Shown: positions 26,944-37,391 of the stretch, in pieces | How the letters are laid out: each line of letters starts with the position of its first letter | Position numbering within the stretch: position 1 is the first letter of the stretch | Source: CAWKPF01 sp963851415 | Lineage (GTDB): Bacteria > Acidobacteriota > Thermoanaerobaculia > Multivoradales > Multivoraceae | Direction: 5' to 3' | NCBI GenBank assembly: GCA_963851415.1 | Contig: CAWKPF010000002.1 | Location: 1,364,001 to 1,428,000 of the forward strand | DNA: 64,000 nt | Program-made: the position numbers and the translations under genes | Notes under the pieces: model-generated | What the model was told of the DNA's origin: nothing | Databases searched by the model: none | Seen by the model: the letters and a program-made list of their open reading frames with translations, nothing else

Positions 26944-27540
26944 TCAGCTGAAGTCCACCTCGGGCGGAGTCTCTGCGCCCGGAGTCGATTCGAAGTAGGC
27001 CTTCTCGTCGAACCCGAAGATGTTGGCCACGATGTTGGTCGGGAAGCGGCGACGCGTTGTATTGAAGGTCTGTGCCTCCTCGTTGTACCGACGCCGCGCG
27101 ATCGCGATCCGGTTCTCCGTGCCCTCGAGCTGCGCCTGCAGATCCCGGAAGTTCTCGGTGGCCTTGAGCTCCGGATAGCGCTCGACGACGAGCATCAAGC
27201 GCGACAGGGCCGCGCCCAACTGTCCCTGCGCTTCCTGGAACTGCGCCATCTGTGCCGCGTCGGGAGGGCCCTCGAAGTTGATCTGGCCGGCCTTGGAGCG
27301 CGCCTCGGCAACCCCTTCGAAGGTCTCCTGCTCGAAGTCGCGAGCGCCCTTCACGGTCTCGACCAGATTGGGTATCAAATCGTTGCGCCGTTGGTAGGCG
27401 TTCTCGACCTCGGCCCAGGACTGGTCAACGGACTCCTCCATACCGACCAGGCGGTTGTAGGAGCCACCGACCATCATCGCGATGACGGCGATCACACCGA
27501 CGAGGAGAAGGCAGCCCCCACCCAATACTGCTTTGTTCAT
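26944..27540 (-). CDS. lemA: LemA family protein
   Basis: 198 residues. One N-terminal membrane helix (about 5-26) followed by YNRLVGMEESVDQSWAEVENAYQRR and NDLIPNLVETVKG, the invariant LemA start, then a long helical bundle and the RRRYNEEAQTFN / RFPTNIVA block. The C-terminus ends soon after FGFDEKAYFES, as in the family. LemA faces the outside of the membrane; its molecular role is unsettled. First gene of a four-gene unit with two TPM proteins and an isomerase-like protein. ATG at 27540 follows GGAGGTG seven bases upstream. Confidence 0.95.
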   Translation of the reverse strand: MNKAVLGGGCLLLVGVIAVIAMMVGGSYNRLVGMEESVDQSWAEVENAYQRRNDLIPNLVETVKGARDFEQETFEGVAEARSKAGQINFEGPPDAAQMAQFQEAQGQLGAALSRLMLVVERYPELKATENFRDLQAQLEGTENRIAIARRRYNEEAQTFNTTRRRFPTNIVANIFGFDEKAYFESTPGAETPPEVDFS

Positions 27541-27726
27541 TGCAGACACCTCCATCTGAGCTCCGCGTCGGCGGACGCGAAGGTACTGGATCAGTCACTT
27601 GCGGTTCACCCGCGAGTCTACCGGAGTCGAATAGAAAGCCCATGAACGGGCGCGCTGGGGAGCCCAGAGGCATCGGCGCTATGCTCGGGTCACCGACAAA
27701 CCACTTCGTTCTCGGGGGATCCGCAG

Positions 27727-28311
27727 ATGCTCGACGCGGTTCGGTACTGGGGAGCGGTCGTCCTGCTGGTCCTGCTTCCTCCAGCGATCATCTACTGGCT
27801 GATCATCCATCCGTTCGCGGCCTTCTGGCGACGTCGCGGCCCGGTCCTCACGCTCACGGTCGCCTTCGGGCAGATGATCGTGGTGGGTTGGCTGCTCTAT
27901 CGATGGCGCGACCGCCTGATCGGGGCCGACCTCGGCTTCTCCTGGTGGTTGAGCGGGCTCGCCGTCCTGCTCTATCTCTGCTCGATCGGCGCGGAGCTCT
28001 CGATTCGTAAGCATCTCAAGGTCTCGACCCTGGCCGGGATTCCGGAGGTCAATCAGAAGGTCGAAGGTCGAGTGCTGCAGGAGGGGATCTACTCTCGCGT
28101 GCGCCACCCGCGCTACCTGAACGTCATGCTCGCCGCCACCGCCTGGGCGCTCTTCGTGAACTACGTCGGGACGTGGCTCCTGATCCCGCTGACGGCCCTC
28201 GCGCTTCGGCTGGTGGTGTACTTCGAAGAGCGCGAGCTGATCGACCGTTTCGGGGAGGAGTATCGCGACTACTCTCGGCGAGTGCCGCGCTTCTGGCCTC
28301 GATTCGGCTGA
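27727..28311 (+). CDS. Isoprenylcysteine carboxyl methyltransferase-family membrane protein
   Basis: 194 residues with five membrane helices. The C-terminal ICMT/PEMT signature is present: GIYSRVRHPRYLNVML (SAM-binding RHPxY motif), then the last helix and FEERELIDRFGEEYRDYSRRVPRFWP. Bacterial members methylate unknown small molecules, lipids or isoprenoid groups; the natural substrate cannot be read here. It is divergent from lemA and convergent with the mmsA operon, so monocistronic. Confidence 0.88.
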   Translation: MLDAVRYWGAVVLLVLLPPAIIYWLIIHPFAAFWRRRGPVLTLTVAFGQMIVVGWLLYRWRDRLIGADLGFSWWLSGLAVLLYLCSIGAELSIRKHLKVSTLAGIPEVNQKVEGRVLQEGIYSRVRHPRYLNVMLAATAWALFVNYVGTWLLIPLTALALRLVVYFEERELIDRFGEEYRDYSRRVPRFWPRFG

Positions 28312-28333
28312 GCTCCCGGAGGGGGCCCAGCGC

Positions 28334-29821
<1,488 letters not shown>

Positions 29822-29836
29822 CTCGCTTCTGGCTCT

Positions 29837-31144
29837 CTAGCCTGCCGAGGCCAGTTCAGTGACGGCGGCCAGGGCCTTCTCGAGCAGATCGCACCCTTCG
29901 TCGATCTCTTCCAGCGTGACGGAGAGAGGCGGCGCGATGCGCAGCGCGTTGCCGAAGCTGCCACCCTTGCCGACTAGCAGCCCTTCGCTCTTCGCCGCCT
30001 CCATCAGGCGAGCGGTGAGCTGCGGATCGGGCGTCGTGCTTCCCGGGTGGACCAGCTCGAGGGCGACCATCAGCCCCTTGCCGCGCACGTCACCGATCGC
30101 GGGGTGCAGCTCGGCCATCGCCTCGAGCCGGGCACGCAGTCGCTCTCCAGTGACGAGAGCGTTCTTCTGCAGATCGTGATCGAGGATGTAGCGAAGATTG
30201 GCGAGCGCGCCCGTTGTCGAGAGGGGGTTCCCCCCGAAGGTCGAGATCGACGCCGCGTCGATGCAATCCATGATCTCGGCGCGCGCAACGACACCACCGA
30301 TTGCCAGACCGTTGCCGATGCCCTTGGCGAAGGTGAGGATGTCGGGCACCAGACCGTGTGATTGATAGCCCCAGAAGTGCTCGCCGGTGCGCCCCCATCC
30401 GGTCTGGACCTCGTCGGAGACGTAGAGAATGCCGGTTTCGTCGAGCACCTTCTTCATCTCGCCGAGCAGGCCGTCGGGCGGCGTGATGAAGCCGCCGACC
30501 CCCTGGATCGGCTCGGCGATCATGCAGGCCACGTCGCCGGCGCTGGCCACGCGGAGCACGTCGCGCAGATCGTCGACACAGGCGGCGATGTACTCGTCGT
30601 CGGGCAGGTGACCGAAGGGACTCCGGTACCTGTAGCCACCGTGCACGAACATCACGTTGAGCGGGCTGAGGCTGCTCGCCGACCAGGAGCGGATGCCGGT
30701 GGTGGCCATCGCCGAGTAGGAGCGGCCGTGGTAGCTGTGGCGCAGGGCGAGCACCTGATTCGAGCGTCGATAGGCGGTGGCCAGCATCATCGCGGTGTCG
30801 TTGGCCTCTGTGCCCGAATTGGTGAAGAACACCTTCGCACCGGGAATGCCGGAGAGCTCGGCGATCGTCTCGGCCAGCTCGACCTGCGACTCGATCAGGT
30901 AGAGGGTCGAGCTGTGGAGCATCTTTCCGGCCTGCTCCCGGATCGCGTCGACGACCTCGGGAACCGCGTAGCCGGTGCTGGTGGTCAGAATGCCGCCGAA
31001 GAAGTCGAGGTACTGATTCCCGTCGGTGTCCTCGACCCGGCGACCCTCGCCCCTCTTCAGCTCGATCGGCTGCTCGTAGTAGAGAGCGAGCCACGACGGG
31101 AGGATGCTGCGATGGCGCTCGAGCAGGGTGCGTGAGTCGGACAT
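29837..31144 (-). CDS. Class III omega-aminotransferase (PLP)
   Basis: 435 residues. Class III fold: FFTNSGTEANDTAMMLA for the phosphate loop, SDEVQTGWGRTG with Asp244 binding the PLP ring nitrogen, and Lys274 in FAKGIGNG as the Schiff-base lysine. Closest in character to the alanine-glyoxylate/beta-alanine-pyruvate group. With mmsA directly downstream (15 bp) the simplest reading is transamination of beta-alanine or 3-aminoisobutyrate to a semialdehyde that MmsA then oxidises to acyl-CoA; that is inferred from context. ATG at 31144 with GGAGAG is preferred over 31174. Confidence 0.9.
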   Translation of the reverse strand: MSDSRTLLERHRSILPSWLALYYEQPIELKRGEGRRVEDTDGNQYLDFFGGILTTSTGYAVPEVVDAIREQAGKMLHSSTLYLIESQVELAETIAELSGIPGAKVFFTNSGTEANDTAMMLATAYRRSNQVLALRHSYHGRSYSAMATTGIRSWSASSLSPLNVMFVHGGYRYRSPFGHLPDDEYIAACVDDLRDVLRVASAGDVACMIAEPIQGVGGFITPPDGLLGEMKKVLDETGILYVSDEVQTGWGRTGEHFWGYQSHGLVPDILTFAKGIGNGLAIGGVVARAEIMDCIDAASISTFGGNPLSTTGALANLRYILDHDLQKNALVTGERLRARLEAMAELHPAIGDVRGKGLMVALELVHPGSTTPDPQLTARLMEAAKSEGLLVGKGGSFGNALRIAPPLSVTLEEIDEGCDLLEKALAAVTELASAG

Positions 31145-31177
31145 GTCTCTCTCCGAGGGGTGGGAAGAAGGCAATGA

Positions 31178-32185
31178 CTATAGCGGACGTCGGCAGGTGA
31201 TGTAGGTCCAGGAGGCCTCGAAGGAGGCCCGGCCCTCGAACAGTCGGTCGAGGGATTCGCGCAGCAGCTCGAGTCGCAGCTCGATCACCCCCTCGGACGG
31301 CTCCTCTCCGTCGATGCGCGCGCTGCCTCCGGCCCAACCGAGGACGCCCTCATGATACGCACCGAGAAAATCGAGCCAATCCGAGACGTCGGCCTCGATC
31401 GGCACGGCGCGCACCGACTCGAGCTCGAAGCCGGCATCTTCGAGTCGACGCAGGTAGAAGTCGAGCGGCCGGACCGGCAGGAAGAACTTCTGGCGGAGTT
31501 CACGGTAGCGCTCGTCGCGCTCGTGGTCTTCGAGGGGGTCACGAAACAGGGCGAAGCGATCGTCGGTGCGCACGATCTCGCGGGCCGGTTCCTGGAGACG
31601 CTCGACGGTGAGGTCGATGATCCAGCTGCCCTCGGGCGCATCCGGGTTGTCGATGTTTCCCGACTGCACGAGCACCTTGCCGCCGGGGCGCAGCGCCTCG
31701 TACCAGGAGCGCAGCGTCTCCTTCATCCCGTAGTAGAGATGGATCGCGTTGGTCGAGGTGATCACGTCGACGCCGCGCTCGAGCAGGGACGCCGGCAAGA
31801 CCTCGTCGAGTCTCTCCAGACGCTTCTCCTCCTTCAGGTAGCGAATCCACCGAAAGGCAGTGCGCTCGTCGGCGGCGAGCTTCTCCAGGGCGAGGCGCAG
31901 GAACTTCGGCGAGGCGTCGACCAACAGCGCCCCCACCTCTCGGTCGCCGAGCTGGCGCAAGACCCGGTCGATCAGGATGCCTGTCCCTCCCGAGTAGTCG
32001 AGCCAGAGCTGAGTCGACTCCCTACTCGCGAAGAGGTCCAGCAGCTCGCGCTCGGTGGGCTCGAGGTTGCGGTACCAACCGTGGTTCTCGACCGAGTCGT
32101 ACTTGCGCGCGAGGTCGCCGACCGGTTCCGTAACCCACGGCTCATCCTCGTTCCAGCGTTCGAAGTCGCGGGGCCAGGAACTCAT
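31178..32185 (-). CDS. SAM-dependent methyltransferase-like protein
   Basis: 335 residues. A class I methyltransferase core: LWLDYSGGTGILIDRVLRQLG is motif I, GALLVDASPKFLRLALEKL is motif II, DVITSTNAIHLYY is motif IV and LRPGGKVLVQSG is motif V. The SAM loop reads DYSGGTG rather than the usual E/DxGxGxG. The C-terminal half is an uncharacterised cap. First gene of a probable three-gene unit, 33 bp before the aminotransferase; it has no obvious place in beta-alanine catabolism. ATG at 32185 follows AGGAGAG; the frame extends upstream to 32485 only as a shadow of the divergent gene. Confidence 0.8.
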   Translation of the reverse strand: MSSWPRDFERWNEDEPWVTEPVGDLARKYDSVENHGWYRNLEPTERELLDLFASRESTQLWLDYSGGTGILIDRVLRQLGDREVGALLVDASPKFLRLALEKLAADERTAFRWIRYLKEEKRLERLDEVLPASLLERGVDVITSTNAIHLYYGMKETLRSWYEALRPGGKVLVQSGNIDNPDAPEGSWIIDLTVERLQEPAREIVRTDDRFALFRDPLEDHERDERYRELRQKFFLPVRPLDFYLRRLEDAGFELESVRAVPIEADVSDWLDFLGAYHEGVLGWAGGSARIDGEEPSEGVIELRLELLRESLDRLFEGRASFEASWTYITCRRPL

Positions 32186-32294
32186 CGGTGTCTCTCCTGA
32201 AGTGGAGTCTAGCGCCTGATCTTCGCTCGAGAACCCGCGAGGCCGCGGTGATAGGTTCGTCGCAATCCACCCCAATCGCTCAGGAGATCTCGCG

Positions 32295-33059
32295 ATGCCG
32301 ACCTCGACGGCCCTTCTCTCAGCAGTCGCTGCAGCCGCGCTGGCCACAGCTGTTGTCCCGGTCGCTCTCGAAGCCCAGGAAGGTGACCCCAAGGCCACCG
32401 AGGTCTGGGAGCCCGAGCCGAGGCTCGTCACTCCCGGGTCAGGAGGGGCGCCCCCCTCGGATGCGGTAGTGCTCTTCGACGGCACCGATCTGACGGCGTG
32501 GCGCAGTCAGAAGAAGGGCGGAGACGAAGCGCCGTGGAAGATCGAGGGCGGTGCGATGACGGTCGTGCGCGGCAGCGGCGGTATCGAGACGCGGCAGGGC
32601 TTCGGCGACATTCAGCTCCACATCGAGTGGCGCACCCCGGCCGAAGTCGTCGGCGAGGGCCAGGGGCGAGGCAACAGCGGAGTGTTCCTGATGGGGCGCT
32701 ACGAAGTCCAGGTGCTCGACTCCTACGAGAATCGCACGTACTCCAACGGCCAGGCGGCCAGCGTCTACAAGCAGCACATTCCCCTGGTCAACGCCTCTCG
32801 TGGGCCGGGCGAGTGGCAAAGCTACGACATGGTGTTCATGGCCCCGCGCTTCTCCGCGAGTGGCGCGGTCGAGCGTCCGGCGACGCTGACCGTCTTTCAC
32901 AACGGCGTACTGGTACAAAACCACGTCGAGCTTCGCGGCCCCACCCTCTACATCGGAGTCCCCGAGTACGAAGCCCACGCCGCCAGGCTACCGATCAGCC
33001 TGCAGGACCACGGCAACCCGGTGAGCTACCGCAATATCTGGCTGCGAGAACTCGACTAA
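32295..33059 (+). CDS. Secreted DUF1080 (3-keto-disaccharide hydrolase-like) protein
   Basis: 254 residues with signal peptide (to about LEAQ). One concanavalin-like DUF1080 domain: VVLFDGTDLTAW start, IHIEWRTP-type strand (LHIEWRTP), RGNSGVFLMGRYEVQVLDSY core and the NPVSYRNIWLREL end, all standard for the family. Characterised members cleave 3-keto-glucosides made by secreted or periplasmic sugar 3-dehydrogenases; related proteins are very abundant in Acidobacteria and Planctomycetes. No dehydrogenase partner is in view. It is divergent from the methyltransferase operon, with 109 bp between starts. Confidence 0.9.
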   Translation: MPTSTALLSAVAAAALATAVVPVALEAQEGDPKATEVWEPEPRLVTPGSGGAPPSDAVVLFDGTDLTAWRSQKKGGDEAPWKIEGGAMTVVRGSGGIETRQGFGDIQLHIEWRTPAEVVGEGQGRGNSGVFLMGRYEVQVLDSYENRTYSNGQAASVYKQHIPLVNASRGPGEWQSYDMVFMAPRFSASGAVERPATLTVFHNGVLVQNHVELRGPTLYIGVPEYEAHAARLPISLQDHGNPVSYRNIWLRELD

Positions 33060-33069
33060 TCCCCCTAAT

Positions 33070-33201
33070 CCGGGGACAGTTTACTTGTCTTCAGTTATGG
33101 GGACACCATACGCACCTCGAGAGGCGGTTCGAGTCATCCACTTGTTCGTATGGAGAGGAATAAGGTGTCCCCGGAACTCGAGAAAAGTAAACTGTCCCCG
33201 G
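33070..33201. repeat. 132-bp palindromic MITE-like element with nested inverted repeats
   Basis: Outer arms are a perfect 17-bp inverted repeat, CCGGGGACAGTTTACTT (33070-33086) and its complement (33185-33201). Nested inside is a second pair, GGGGACACC (33099-33107) and GGTGTCCCC (33164-33172). Both pairs share the GGGGACA core. No reading frame is inside. Short GGGGACA-bounded palindromes like this often flank or derive from REP/Y1-transposase (TnpA-REP) elements. It sits between two converging genes, 10 bp from one stop and 2 bp from the other, so it may also act as a two-way terminator. Confidence 0.75.
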
Positions 33202-33203
33202 GT

Positions 33204-35618
33204 CTAGTCGTTGCGGAGGACTTGGGCTGGGGCTACCGAAAGAGCTCGGCGCATCGGTAGGAGCAGGGCCGGCAGCGACACCACGAGAGCGAGGAGCGCC
33301 ACCACGAGGAGGGTGACGGGATCGTTGGGCGAGACTTCATGGAGCTGGCTGGCGAGCCCCTGGGAGAGGACCACCGCGGCGATCAGTCCCACGGCCAGTC
33401 CCATCAGAACGAGGCGGAGTCCTTCGCTGAGCACCAGGTGGCGAATCTCGCCGGGTCGGGCGCCGAGGGCCATGCGCAGTCCGAGCTCGGCTCGACGGCG
33501 GCTGACCGAGAAGGACAGCACGGAGAGCAGGCCGAGCATCGAAATCGACAGGGCGATTCCGGCGAAGCCGATCATGAGCCAGGCGCTGGCCTCGGCACGA
33601 CCCAGCTGACGCTCTGCGGGGTCGCGGAAGGTGCGCGGGTTGAACAGGGGCTGGCTGGAATCCACGGTGGCCAGCGCTCGCCGCATCTGCTCGATCCCCA
33701 CTCCGGAGCCGGACTCGGTGCGCACGACGTAGCCGTAGCTTGCCGCAGCCGGCATCGGCAGGTAGACCATGGCCGGCGCGTCGCGCTCGGGACCGGAGTG
33801 GCGAATGTCGCCGACCACGCCGATCACCTCGAGATTCTCGAGGTCGAGGTCGATCAGGCCGATCGTTCTCGCGACGGGACTCTCGTCGCCCCAGAACCGC
33901 TCCGCGAACTCACGACTGACGATGGCCGTGCGCGGCTCAGCGCTCACATCGCGTGGCTCGAACAGACGACCGTCGACCAGTGGCACCCCGAAGCTCTCGA
34001 AGAACCCGTCCGTCACGGACCGAAAGCCGACCACCAACGTGCCTTCGCCGGGATCGACGTCGGCGGGCAGGGCAAGCCGGCTGGCGGTATTGAGCCCGCT
34101 CATCGGCAGCGCTGTCGAGAGTCCGACATCGACGACGCCGGGGAGGCGCTCGAGGGCGGCCCTGGCCTCGCGATGAAAGCGCTCTCGGTCGCTGGCCTCC
34201 GGGTATTGCAGAGCCGGGAGCGACACCTCGAAGGTGGTCAGATCCTCGGTGTCGAAGCCGAGATCGATCTCGAGGAGCTGGCGAAGGCTGCGTGAGAGCA
34301 GACCCGCGCCGACCAGGAGCACGACGGCCAGCGCGACCTGAACGACCACGAGCGCCGGAGAGAGCCGCCCGCGCCGACTGCCGAGGCCTCCTCCGCGCAG
34401 GGACCCTCCAAAACCCGCCTGACGACCGGCACGACGCACGGCCGACAGCGCCGGGAGGGTTCCGAAGGCGAGACTGGTGACCACCGACACCAGGAGCGTG
34501 AATGCGAGCACGCGACCGTCGATGGCGATCCACTCCAATCGTGGCAGGAAGACCGGGCGCAGCGTCTGGAGCAACCGCAACCCGCCGAAGGCGAAGGCCA
34601 CACCCGCTGCACCCCCGAGCGTCGCCAGAACCGCCCCTTCGACAAGCAGCCATCCCACCAGCCGACCGTGGCCCGAGCCCAGAGCGAGCCGCACCGCCAC
34701 CTCGCGACGTCGCAGCGTGTTGCGCGCCAGAATCAAGTTCGCGACGTTGGCGCAGGCTCCGAGCAGCAGCAGCCCGACGGCACCGAGTAGAACCCAGAGT
34801 CCAGCCCGCATGTTGTCCTGCTGCCGTTGCCCTACGGGAAGCAGGGTCACTCCGAGCTCGCGCTGCTCCTCCTCAGGACGATCCACCGCGGGCATCGAGG
34901 CCACGATCTGGCCCAGCTCGGCGGCCGCCTCGTCAGGCGGAAGAGTCAAGCGTGCGAAGGGAAAGAGGTAGTTGAAGTCGCGAGCGCTGTCGCCCAGGGG
35001 ATCGAGATGGGGTACCCAGATGTCGGGACTGCGGAAGGGAGAAAGGAAGTCTTCGGGGAGCACTCCGACCACGACGAAGGACTCGCCGAGGCTGCGCCCG
35101 GGTCCGAATCCCGCACTCCAGACGAGACGCAGCTCGCGACCGATCACCGCAGGGTCACCGCCGAACTGGCTCTTCCAGAGGGAGTAGCTGAGCAGAGCGA
35201 CACCGTTGTTCCCCTCGACCACCTCTGACTCCGAAAAGCCACGGCCGAGAACGGGCGCCACTCCGAGCATGGGAAAGAACCCCGCGCTGACGGCGGCTCC
35301 GCCGAGCCGGACCGCTCCCTCCTCGGTGACCAGATTGAAGCGCAGAAGATCGAAGGTCTCCACGGTGGCCCATTCGCCGGCGCGGGAACGCATCTCCTCG
35401 ATCTGGTTCGCCGTCATCGGCACCTCGAGCGACCGCTCATCGGCCTCGCGCAGCCCGAAGATCTGCTCGGGAGCCTGGTAGGGCATCGGGCGCAGTAGCA
35501 CCGCGTCCACCACGGAGAACACTGCCGTGTTGGCGCCGATCCCGAGCGCCAGGATGAGCACCACGGCCGCAGTGAAGCCCGGTGAGTGCCACAGTGTCCG
35601 CAGGACGTAGCGCAGCAT
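33204..35618 (-). CDS. ADOP-type FtsX/MacB-like ABC transporter permease
   Basis: 804 residues: N-terminal helix after LRTLWHSPGFTAAVVLILALG, a MacB-like periplasmic domain, a first block of three helices (about 270-400, with the ANLILARNTLRRREVAVRLALG element), a second periplasmic domain, and a final three-helix block (LGLRMALGARPGEIRHLVLSEGLRL). This duplicated organisation without a fused or adjacent ATPase is that of the acidobacterial duplicated orphan permeases. It probably moves or extracts lipoproteins, lipids or peptides using an ATPase encoded elsewhere. ATG at 35618 follows GGAGGGA. Monocistronic. Confidence 0.9.
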   Translation of the reverse strand: MLRYVLRTLWHSPGFTAAVVLILALGIGANTAVFSVVDAVLLRPMPYQAPEQIFGLREADERSLEVPMTANQIEEMRSRAGEWATVETFDLLRFNLVTEEGAVRLGGAAVSAGFFPMLGVAPVLGRGFSESEVVEGNNGVALLSYSLWKSQFGGDPAVIGRELRLVWSAGFGPGRSLGESFVVVGVLPEDFLSPFRSPDIWVPHLDPLGDSARDFNYLFPFARLTLPPDEAAAELGQIVASMPAVDRPEEEQRELGVTLLPVGQRQQDNMRAGLWVLLGAVGLLLLGACANVANLILARNTLRRREVAVRLALGSGHGRLVGWLLVEGAVLATLGGAAGVAFAFGGLRLLQTLRPVFLPRLEWIAIDGRVLAFTLLVSVVTSLAFGTLPALSAVRRAGRQAGFGGSLRGGGLGSRRGRLSPALVVVQVALAVVLLVGAGLLSRSLRQLLEIDLGFDTEDLTTFEVSLPALQYPEASDRERFHREARAALERLPGVVDVGLSTALPMSGLNTASRLALPADVDPGEGTLVVGFRSVTDGFFESFGVPLVDGRLFEPRDVSAEPRTAIVSREFAERFWGDESPVARTIGLIDLDLENLEVIGVVGDIRHSGPERDAPAMVYLPMPAAASYGYVVRTESGSGVGIEQMRRALATVDSSQPLFNPRTFRDPAERQLGRAEASAWLMIGFAGIALSISMLGLLSVLSFSVSRRRAELGLRMALGARPGEIRHLVLSEGLRLVLMGLAVGLIAAVVLSQGLASQLHEVSPNDPVTLLVVALLALVVSLPALLLPMRRALSVAPAQVLRND

Positions 35619-35815
35619 GGTCTGTCCCTCCAGTACCGATTTCGGCCGACGACGAAGCACTTAGACCCCTCGCGGCAGAGTCGAGTTCCCACGGCGAGCG
35701 CGGGCGGCGTCTCGAGTTCGCTCGACTTCGTGCGCTTGCCGGGGTCTGCCGGCGATGACAGACTGCGCCGGCACCCCGAGCGCGACAACCCACCCGAGCG
35801 GCAAGGAGATCACCA

Positions 35816-36355
35816 ATGAAGAGCTACCTCCCCTTCCTCTTCGCACTGGGCACTGCCCTGTGCTGGGGACTCTACGGTCCTACCCTGGGCAAGGCCCGCC
35901 TGTTCGAGCCCACCATGTCGCCCTTCAAGCCCTACGTGGGTATCGGGCTCGCCTACCTGGGGATCGCCATTCTCGGTGGAGGCATCGGCATGATGCTCAA
36001 GGGAGACAGCCCGGATCCGACCACGCCGGGCGCACTCTGGGGCTTCGCCGCAGGCGTTCTCGGCGCATCGGGAGCCTTCAGTCTGACGCTGTGCATGTTC
36101 ACCGGAGGCGCCCGCATCCCCCACGCCGTGATGCCGGTGGTGTTCGGAGGCGCAGTGACGGTGACCGCGCTCTACACCGTGATCAGCTCGAAGGGCAAGC
36201 TCACCGGGGGACCGATGCTGTGGGCCGGGGTCGCGATGATGCTGATCTCGGTGGTCATCATCACCCGGAACACACCTCATGCCGCCCCTCCGGGGGCCGG
36301 CCACGGTGCCGAAACGAACCAGGCGGGGTCGCCGTCGACCGAAGCCGAGCACTGA
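35816..36355 (+). CDS. Hypothetical DMT-like membrane protein
   Basis: 179 residues, about five membrane helices and a short hydrophilic tail. The start PFLFALGTALCWGLYGPTL resembles the first helix of EamA/DMT transporters, but only half the usual ten helices are present, so it would have to work as a dimer or be a different family. AAGGAG lies seven bases before the ATG. It precedes the AhpD-like gene by about 100 bp in the same direction. Substrate unknown. Confidence 0.75.
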   Translation: MKSYLPFLFALGTALCWGLYGPTLGKARLFEPTMSPFKPYVGIGLAYLGIAILGGGIGMMLKGDSPDPTTPGALWGFAAGVLGASGAFSLTLCMFTGGARIPHAVMPVVFGGAVTVTALYTVISSKGKLTGGPMLWAGVAMMLISVVIITRNTPHAAPPGAGHGAETNQAGSPSTEAEH

Positions 36356-36457
36356 CCCGTCGAGCTCTCCAGTGAGCCAACTCGGGCCTGTTCTCTTCAA
36401 AGCTCGGATCGCATCCGCCTTCCACGGCCTCGGGTGAGGCCGCCTCGAGGAGTAGCG

Positions 36458-36832
36458 ATGGCTACACGGCTGGACGACTTCAACGAGAAGCGCAAGAAAG
36501 GCAACAGGCGAATCGCCGAGACCGACCACCTCGGGATCAAGCGGTTCATGAACCTGGACAGCGCCGCCTACCGGGACGGCGCTCTTCCGGGCCGCACCAA
36601 GGAGCTGCTCGGCCTCGTGGCGTCGATGGTGCTGCGGTGCAACGACTGCATCGACTACCACGTCGAGCAGAGCGTGCTGGCCGGGTGGAGTGACGAGGAG
36701 ATCCACGAGGCCCTCAACGTCGCGCTCGTCGTGGGCGGCAGCATCGTCGTCCCGCACATGCGTCACGCACTGGAAACGATCGAGCTGGCCCGGTCGCGGC
36801 ACTCCTCGCAAGTGGACAACGAGTCTCGATGA
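36458..36832 (+). CDS. AhpD-like carboxymuconolactone decarboxylase-family protein
   Basis: 124 residues, helical. The redox motif CNDCIDYH (Cys61, Cys64, His68) is the AhpD-type thiol pair with its His, and the ELLGLVASMVLRCNDCIDYHV segment is the family core. AhpD relatives pass electrons to peroxiredoxins or reduce peroxides. ATG at 36458 follows CGAGGAG; the stop overlaps the next ATG (ATGA, 36829-36832). Coupling to a methionine-sulfoxide reductase points to oxidative-stress repair, the AhpD-like protein perhaps supplying reducing power. Confidence 0.88.
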   Translation: MATRLDDFNEKRKKGNRRIAETDHLGIKRFMNLDSAAYRDGALPGRTKELLGLVASMVLRCNDCIDYHVEQSVLAGWSDEEIHEALNVALVVGGSIVVPHMRHALETIELARSRHSSQVDNESR

Positions 36833-37302
36833 TCAGCACCTCCGAGCAGATCGAGCGATACCGGCGGGTCGCCGCAGAGCTCGAAGCCCTTCTCACCGAC
36901 GAGCTCGACGCCGTCGCTGCGATGGCGAGCTTCGCTTCGGTGCTCCATCACGCTCTTCCCCAGGCCAGTTGGACCGGGTTCTATCGCCGTGTCGGTACCG
37001 ACCTGCTGCAGATCGGCCCGTATCAGGGCAAGCCCGGCTGCACGGACATCCCCTTCGATCGCGGCGTCTGTGGCGCGGCGGCCCGAGAGCGCCGGACCCA
37101 ACTGGTCGACGACGTACACGCCTTCCCCGGCCACATCGCGTGCGATGCGGCCACCGAATCGGAGATCGTCGTTCCCGTTCTCGACTCGCGAGGAGAGCTT
37201 GTCGCGGTGCTCGACGTCGACTCGCTCGAAGCCGCAGCGTTCAACGAGGTCGACCGAGCGGAGCTCGAGCACCTGGTCGGCCTGCTGGCTCCCTTCTTTT
37301 GA
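36829..37302 (+). CDS. msrC: Free methionine-(R)-sulfoxide reductase (GAF domain)
   Basis: 157 residues, a single GAF domain. All family landmarks are there: WTGFYRR, QIGPYQGKPGC, FDRGVCGAAA, VHAFPGHIACDAAT and the catalytic cysteines Cys71, Cys81 and Cys105 with the same 10 and 24 spacing as in E. coli fRMsr. It reduces free L-methionine-(R)-sulfoxide with thioredoxin. Translationally coupled to the AhpD-like gene by a 4-bp overlap. Confidence 0.93.
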   Translation: MISTSEQIERYRRVAAELEALLTDELDAVAAMASFASVLHHALPQASWTGFYRRVGTDLLQIGPYQGKPGCTDIPFDRGVCGAAARERRTQLVDDVHAFPGHIACDAATESEIVVPVLDSRGELVAVLDVDSLEAAAFNEVDRAELEHLVGLLAPFF

Positions 37303-37391
37303 GTGCCCCTGCTCCCAAGTCCCATTCGGAGATATCGACAGAAACGAAACGGGGGTCTGCCATACCTTCCTTCTCCACCAGTGATCTTCGG

